DNA from: Betaproteobacteria bacterium
GTDB lineage: Bacteria; Pseudomonadota; Gammaproteobacteria; Burkholderiales; SG8-39
NCBI GenBank assembly: GCA_005884335.1
Contig: VBCJ01000315.1
Location: forward strand, 1-10,894
Direction of reading: 5' to 3'
Length of the DNA stretch: 10,894 bases
Notes under the pieces: model-generated
What the model was told of the DNA's origin: nothing
The model's database searches: none
The model's input: only the letters and a program-made list of their open reading frames with translations
Shown here: piece by piece, positions 7,284-10,894 of the stretch
Position numbering within the stretch: position 1 is the stretch's first letter
How the letters are laid out: every line of letters starts with the position of its first letter
Translations under genes and position numbers: made by a program

Positions 7284-7333
7284 CGGCCCACGAAGTTGCC
7301 GTGGCCGCCCCCTTTGGCGGAGAATCGCTTCTC
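7284..7333 (+). promoter_or_regulatory. Hairpin cluster in the leader of the gentisate dioxygenase operon
   Basis: Three stems are visible. Stem A (7284-7307) pairs CGGCC-C-ACG with CGTGGCCG, eight base pairs with one bulged C and a 7-nt loop. Stem B (7305-7320) pairs CCGCC with GGCGG around a 6-nt loop and shares bases 7305-7307 with stem A, so A and B exclude each other. Stem C (7320-7333) pairs GAGAA with TTCTC around a TCGC tetraloop. No U-run follows, so no clear intrinsic terminator. The ribosome site of the next gene is 16 nt further on. Confidence 0.3.
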
Positions 7334-7359
7334 GGTCTCGGCCCCCCCGGAGAAGCCAG

Positions 7360-8400
7360 ATGTCCGCCGTGCTGCAATCCAGCGTCGCCGCCGCCCGCAG
7401 GGCGTTCTACGACAAAATCGACAAAGCCAACGTCACGCCTTTGTGGGAGGTGCTGCACAGCATCATCACTGCCACGCCCAGCACGCCGTGCAAGCCTCAT
7501 CTTTGGAAATGGGATCAGATGTGGCCCTGGATCCAGGAGGCAGGCCGGCTGATCAGCGCGAAGGAGGCCGAGAGACGCGTTTTGGTGCTGGAAAACCCCG
7601 GGCTGCGGGGCCGCTCGAGCATTACGCACAGCCTTTACGCCGGGCTGCAGCTGATCCTGCCCGGAGAAATAGCGCCCTTGCATCGCCACTCGCAGTCCGC
7701 GCTGCGATTCATCTTGCTCGGCACGGGTGCCTACACCGCAGTGGACGGTGAAAAAGTGACGATGAGCGTGGGAGACTTCGTCATTACGCCGTCGTGGACT
7801 TTCCACGACCACGGCAACCCGTCGGAAGAACCGATGGTATGGATGGACGGCCTCGACGTCCCGCTCGTCGAATTGCTCGATGCCCAGTTCATGGAAAAGG
7901 GCTCGCAGGAGCTCCAGCACACCCACCAGACCGAGGGTGACAACCTCGCGCAATTCGGCAATACCATGAAACCCGTGGAGTACAGGGCGAAGAGCCGCAC
8001 CTCGCCGCTTTTCTGGTACCCGTACCAGCGTACCCGCGAAGCGCTCGAGACGCTGAGGCAGGCTCACGACGCGCACCCCTGCTGGGGCCACAAGCTGCAG
8101 TATACGAACCCCGTGACGGGCGACTGGGCGATGCCGACCATCGGTACCTTCATGCAACTCCTCCCGAAGGGATTCAAGGGGAAGGATTATCGCTCGACCG
8201 ACTCCACGGTATATTCAGTCGTCGAAGGCAAGGGCTGCTGTCGTTTGGGAGGCGAGACGCTGGCCTTTGGACCCAGGGACGTATTCGTCTGCCCGTCGTG
8301 GCTGCCATACCGGCTCGAAGCCGACGAGCAGGCCGTACTGTTCAGCTTTTCGGACCGCCCGGTGCAACAGGCACTCGATCTTTGGCGCGAGGCGTTCTAA
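7360..8400 (+). CDS. gtdA: Gentisate 1,2-dioxygenase
   Basis: Encodes 346 residues, the usual family length, of a bicupin Fe(II) ring-cleaving dioxygenase that converts gentisate (2,5-dihydroxybenzoate) plus O2 to maleylpyruvate in the cytoplasm. Seen: the signature HRHSQSALRF at residues 108-117 with H108 and H110, and H149 in TFHDHGN, the three expected iron ligands of the first cupin. The second cupin carries LQYTNPVTGDWAMPTI, LLPKGFKGKDYRSTDSTVY and FGPRDVFVCPSW, with the typical end SFSDRPVQQALDLWREAF. The start ATG at 7360 has GGAGAAG at 7349-7355 and fits the family N-terminus; an ATG at 7234 in the same frame has no homology. It is the first gene of a plus-strand operon. Close relatives act on salicylate or 1-hydroxy-2-naphthoate, so substrate range is not certain. 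Maleylpyruvate isomerase and fumarylpyruvate hydrolase are not in the window. Confidence 0.92.
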   Translation: MSAVLQSSVAAARRAFYDKIDKANVTPLWEVLHSIITATPSTPCKPHLWKWDQMWPWIQEAGRLISAKEAERRVLVLENPGLRGRSSITHSLYAGLQLILPGEIAPLHRHSQSALRFILLGTGAYTAVDGEKVTMSVGDFVITPSWTFHDHGNPSEEPMVWMDGLDVPLVELLDAQFMEKGSQELQHTHQTEGDNLAQFGNTMKPVEYRAKSRTSPLFWYPYQRTREALETLRQAHDAHPCWGHKLQYTNPVTGDWAMPTIGTFMQLLPKGFKGKDYRSTDSTVYSVVEGKGCCRLGGETLAFGPRDVFVCPSWLPYRLEADEQAVLFSFSDRPVQQALDLWREAF

Positions 8401-8495
8401 TCCGCCCGACGTAGCGAGACCCACGCTGTTCCATGCCCGTAGGGCGGCGTCTTCGCGCGCTCGAACCACGGCGAGCCTCTCTCCGGAACAATACG

Positions 8496-9260
8496 ATGAA
8501 CGCGGACAAAACAAATTACGACCTTCTTTACAATCCGCGGCTCGTGGTCAAGAACTATCAAGAAATCTTCGATCGCTGGGGAGAACACTCGGAACGGGCT
8601 CGCGCCACCCTCGACTGCTATTTGGACGTGCCTTACGGCTCGAGCGAAGCGGAAAAAATGGACATCTTCCGCGCGCAAGGAAAAAGCCGGGGGCTCTTGA
8701 TGTACATCCACGGCGGATACTGGCGTTCGCTCGACAAGAAACGTTTCTCGTTTGTCGCACCGCCGCTCGCCAAGGCCGGATTCACGGTCGCGGTACCCGA
8801 CTACGGTCTTTGCCCCGCGGTGCAAGTCGCTGACATCGTGATGCAGATGGTTCAGGCCTGCGCGTGGCTGTACCGTAACGGGGAGAATTTCGCCGCGCCC
8901 GCGAACCGACTCACCCTGTGCGGGCATTCCGCAGGGGGGCATCTCGCCGCCATGATGCTCTCGTGTCGCTGGCCGGACTATTCGCCGGACTTGCCGAAGA
9001 AGGTCGTCAGCGCCGCGATGTCTATCAGCGGCTTGTACGACCTGACGGAGATCGTCAAGACACCTTCGGTGAATTGCGACGTGCGCCTCGACGAAAGATC
9101 CGCGTTGAAAGTAAGTCCGGCGTTTCTCCCGCCTGCCACCGACGCACCCCTCTACACCGCGGTAGGCGGGGAGGAAAACGAGGGGTTCCACATCCAGAAC
9201 AGGCTCATCGGGGAAAAATGGGGCAAGGTGCGCGAAACGGATATACCTTGCCACGGCTAG
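8496..9260 (+). CDS. Kynurenine-formamidase-like alpha/beta hydrolase, C-terminally short
   Basis: Encodes 254 residues of the alpha/beta hydrolase fold, of the arylformamidase-like esterase group. Seen: oxyanion-hole motif HGGYW at residues 72-76, nucleophile elbow GHSAGGH with S145, and a conserved late segment of the form YTAVGGEENEGF followed by QNRLIGEKWG. The usual family then continues with a P-G-x-N-H-F segment holding the catalytic His and some 20-30 further residues; here the frame ends at DIPCHG, with H253 as the only His near the expected place. The protein is therefore truncated or has an altered active-site end. Start chosen at 8496 (CGGAA seven nt upstream, conserved N-terminus); an in-frame ATG at 8433 lies in non-homologous sequence. 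It sits 95 nt after the dioxygenase gene and 9 nt before the kinase gene, so it is likely co-transcribed. Substrate unknown; an ester or amide feeding the aromatic pathway is possible. Confidence 0.83.
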   Translation: MNADKTNYDLLYNPRLVVKNYQEIFDRWGEHSERARATLDCYLDVPYGSSEAEKMDIFRAQGKSRGLLMYIHGGYWRSLDKKRFSFVAPPLAKAGFTVAVPDYGLCPAVQVADIVMQMVQACAWLYRNGENFAAPANRLTLCGHSAGGHLAAMMLSCRWPDYSPDLPKKVVSAAMSISGLYDLTEIVKTPSVNCDVRLDERSALKVSPAFLPPATDAPLYTAVGGEENEGFHIQNRLIGEKWGKVRETDIPCHG

Positions 9261-9269
9261 AGTCCACGC

Positions 9270-10541
9270 ATGGAACCCAAGCAGCTGCTCACGCAGAGCT
9301 TTCAGGCCGCAGTCGCGGCCGCCGACCCGCTCAAGATCCTCCCGGCTCACCTCCCCCGTCCGCCGTCCGGCGAAACGCTCGTGGTCGGCGCGGGCAAGGC
9401 CGCCGCTTCGATGGCGCTTGCGGTCGAGCGGCATTGGCCCCGGGACGCGGCGCTGGAGGGCCTGGTCATCACCCGCTATCGGCACGGGCTGCCGACGCGC
9501 CGCGTCAAGGTGATCGAAGCCGGACACCCTGTTCCGGACGAGACGGGCGAGTCCGCAGCGAAAGAAATTCTGCAGCGGGTCAGAAGCCTTTCGCCGAGCG
9601 ACCTGCTGCTCGCCCTCATATCCGGCGGAGGCTCGGCGCTGCTCAGCCTTCCCGTCGAGGCCATCGGCATGGAAGCGCTGAAAGCGACGACGAGGGAACT
9701 GCTTCGCAGCGGTGCGCCGATTCAGGACATGAACACCGTGCGAAAGCACCTTTCCTCGATTCAAGGGGGCCGGCTCGCCGCGGCGTGCAAGGCACCCGTG
9801 CTCGCACTGATCATTTCCGATGTTACGGGCGACGATCCCACGCACATCGCCTCCGGTCCGTGTGCACCCGACCCGACGACGTACCGCGACGCCCTCGAGG
9901 TTCTTCACCGTCACGGCGTCAACGCGCCTCCGGCGGTCAGACAACACCTCGAGCGGGGCGCAGGCGGCGAGGTTTCTGAAACACCCAAACCGGGGGACAA
10001 GATTTTTGCGCGCGTCGAAAACCGCGTCATCGCCACGGCACGGCAGTCGCTGCGCGCGGCGCAGGAATTTTGCCATGCGCACCGGATTCATACCATGAAC
10101 CTCGGCGACAGCGTGACGGGCGAGGCATCGGAGGTCGCGAAAGTGTACGCAGCGCTTGCACGCCAAATCGCGCAATATGCCGACCCGATGAAGCCACCGG
10201 TCGCGCTGATTTCCGGGGGCGAATGCACGGTCACCGTGCGCGGCAACGGGCGCGGCGGACGCTGCACCGAATTCCTGCTGTCCCTCGGAATAGAACTCGC
10301 TGGCCTCCCGAACGTCTGCGCAATCGCCTGCGACACGGACGGCATCGACGGGTCGGAAGACAATGCGGGTGCGGTACTCCTGCCCGAGTCCCTTGTGCGC
10401 GGCGCTCGTCTCGGGCTCGATGCCGGGAAACTGCTCGCCGACAATGACGCGTACGGGTTTTTCTCGCGGCTCGAAGACCTTGTCGTAACCGGGCCGACTC
10501 GGACCAACGTCAACGACTACCGGGCGATCCTGATCCGCTGA
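9270..10541 (+). CDS. Glycerate 2-kinase, MOFRL family (GckA/TtuD-like)
   Basis: Encodes 423 residues, full length for the family, phosphorylating D-glycerate with ATP to 2-phosphoglycerate, which enters lower glycolysis. Such proteins are often misnamed hydroxypyruvate reductase. Seen: VVGAGKAAASMA at residues 38-49 with K43, the glycine-rich SGGGSALL at 118-125, MNTVRKHLSSIQGGRLA at 154-170, ISDVTGDDPTHIASGP at 182-197, and the C-terminal MOFRL domain from ALISGGECTVTVRG (312-325) through RGGRCTEF, ACDTDGIDGSEDNAGA (353-368) and TGPTRTNVND near the end. It starts 9 nt after the hydrolase stop, with only a weak GAG in front, so translation may depend on coupling. Known roles include the serine cycle, glyoxylate/tartronate semialdehyde and tartrate breakdown; none of the neighbouring genes makes glycerate in an obvious way. 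It converges on the DUF488 gene with a 32-nt gap that shows no clear terminator. Confidence 0.92.
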   Translation: MEPKQLLTQSFQAAVAAADPLKILPAHLPRPPSGETLVVGAGKAAASMALAVERHWPRDAALEGLVITRYRHGLPTRRVKVIEAGHPVPDETGESAAKEILQRVRSLSPSDLLLALISGGGSALLSLPVEAIGMEALKATTRELLRSGAPIQDMNTVRKHLSSIQGGRLAAACKAPVLALIISDVTGDDPTHIASGPCAPDPTTYRDALEVLHRHGVNAPPAVRQHLERGAGGEVSETPKPGDKIFARVENRVIATARQSLRAAQEFCHAHRIHTMNLGDSVTGEASEVAKVYAALARQIAQYADPMKPPVALISGGECTVTVRGNGRGGRCTEFLLSLGIELAGLPNVCAIACDTDGIDGSEDNAGAVLLPESLVRGARLGLDAGKLLADNDAYGFFSRLEDLVVTGPTRTNVNDYRAILIR

Positions 10542-10573
10542 GCCGGCGTGCGCTTTGGGTGGACGCCGCGGGC

Positions 10574-10894
10574 CTATCCGATATCGAGATCCGTCTGTAC
10601 GCCCCCGGGATAGGTGAGCAGGCCGGCCGCGATCACCGCCCCCTTGGTCAAGACGTGCGGCTCGCTGCGCCGCATGTCAATCAAATGTTCGACTTCGATC
10701 TCGCGCGACGCCAGCCAGTCCGAGATGAGCCGGCGATGGCATCTTGAGGGATGCTGCTCGGCGCACATCATGGCGAGCCTTGTCTCACGTGCCCTCTCGA
10801 CGAGCCGGCCGGCCCCGGCGGCGAACTCCTCAGACTCCATGTAATCCGCATAGCCGCGAAACGATTCGTTCCGCAGTCCCGCGTTCCGCGAATT
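10574..10894 (-). CDS. DUF488 family protein, N-terminus outside the window
   Basis: The frame stays open to the right edge and gives 106 residues of a protein that is usually about 150-190 residues long. Seen: NESFRGYADYMESEEF just inside the edge, then the family hallmark MMCAEQHPSRCHRRLISDWL with its Cys and Cys-His pair, then SEPHVLTKGA near the C-terminus. The in-frame ATG at 10840 falls inside the conserved FRGYADYM segment, so it is not the real start. DUF488 proteins are widespread small cytosolic proteins of unproven function, with cysteines that may bind metal or act in redox chemistry. The gene faces the glycerate kinase gene tail to tail and is probably unrelated to the catabolic operons. 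Confidence 0.82.
   Translation of the reverse strand, partial: NSRNAGLRNESFRGYADYMESEEFAAGAGRLVERARETRLAMMCAEQHPSRCHRRLISDWLASREIEVEHLIDMRRSEPHVLTKGAVIAAGLLTYPGGVQTDLDIG

Larger units (their letters stand above)
6960..7359. other. 400-bp divergent intergenic control region
   Basis: No supportable gene lies here. From left to right it holds the ribosome site and promoter of the minus-strand operon (to 7038), three TGGGA half-sites (7063-7088) of which two form a palindrome, a perfect 26-bp palindrome (7093-7118), an AT-rich stretch with an IHF-type match (about 7116-7160), and a GC-rich, hairpin-prone leader for the gentisate dioxygenase operon (about 7280-7359). For the plus strand, TATTAT at 7141-7146 could serve as a -10 with TTAAAA at 7116-7121 as a poor -35 (19-nt spacer), giving a leader of about 205 nt. 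That plus-strand promoter assignment is weak. Confidence 0.7.

Noticed and set aside
6960..7359. A sigma54 promoter suggested by the IHF match
   Set aside because: No GG-N10-GC pair close to the sigma54 consensus was found on either strand; the nearest candidates have 9-nt spacing.
7172..7552. A possible leader-encoded protein starting at the ATG at 7172
   Set aside because: There is no Shine-Dalgarno site, the frame runs into the dioxygenase gene out of phase, and the translation has no recognisable features.
8401..8495. CCGCCC...GGGCGG inverted pair after the dioxygenase gene as a terminator
   Set aside because: The loop would be about 35 nt and no T-run follows; co-transcription with the hydrolase is more likely.
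8397..10175. A 592-codon open frame on the minus strand antisense to the hydrolase and glycerate kinase genes
   Set aside because: Its translation is rich in Arg, Ala and Gly, shows no domain, and lies opposite two genes with clear family motifs. Long antisense frames are expected in GC-rich coding DNA.

Overview
The window reads as GC-rich chromosomal DNA from a Pseudomonadota bacterium. Betaproteobacteria (Burkholderiales/Rhodocyclales-like) is my best guess from protein style and gene content, but nothing here fixes the genus. There are nine protein genes. Two run off the ends of the window: the 5' part of the first, and the N-terminal part of the last. I see no rRNA, tRNA, CRISPR array, transposase or other mobile element.

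Layout. (1) 1-2897, plus strand: the iorA/iorB pair, a TPP- and Fe-S-dependent 2-oxoacid:acceptor oxidoreductase of the indolepyruvate/arylpyruvate type. The genes are coupled by an ATGA stop/start overlap. (2) 2870-6959, minus strand: a probable three-gene operon. In transcription order it encodes a protein with a small HTH-like N-terminus and a SAM-methyltransferase-like domain, a MetF-type methylenetetrahydrofolate reductase, and a PheA/TfdB/MhpA-type FAD aromatic monooxygenase. Its last gene overlaps the end of iorB tail to tail by 28 bp. (3) 6960-7359: a 400-bp divergent control region. It holds a good sigma70-like promoter for the minus-strand operon, a perfect 26-bp palindrome, a second perfect 14-bp palindrome, an exact match to the IHF consensus, and a hairpin-rich leader before the plus-strand operon. 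(4) 7360-10541, plus strand: gentisate 1,2-dioxygenase, a C-terminally shortened kynurenine-formamidase-like alpha/beta hydrolase, and a MOFRL-type glycerate 2-kinase. (5) 10574-10894, minus strand: the C-terminal part of a DUF488 protein, convergent with the kinase gene.

How it may fit together (inference). The two divergent operons share one control region and look like an aromatic-compound catabolic locus. A flavin hydroxylase and a gentisate ring-cleavage dioxygenase form the aerobic aromatic part. The methyltransferase-like protein with MetF suggests that a methyl or other C1 group is handled through tetrahydrofolate. The oxidoreductase iorAB processes arylpyruvates or related 2-oxoacids. 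The usual gentisate partners (maleylpyruvate isomerase, fumarylpyruvate hydrolase) are absent here, so the pathway is incomplete within the window or non-standard. The most novel-looking element is the HTH-methyltransferase/MetF pair under a divergent palindromic control region.
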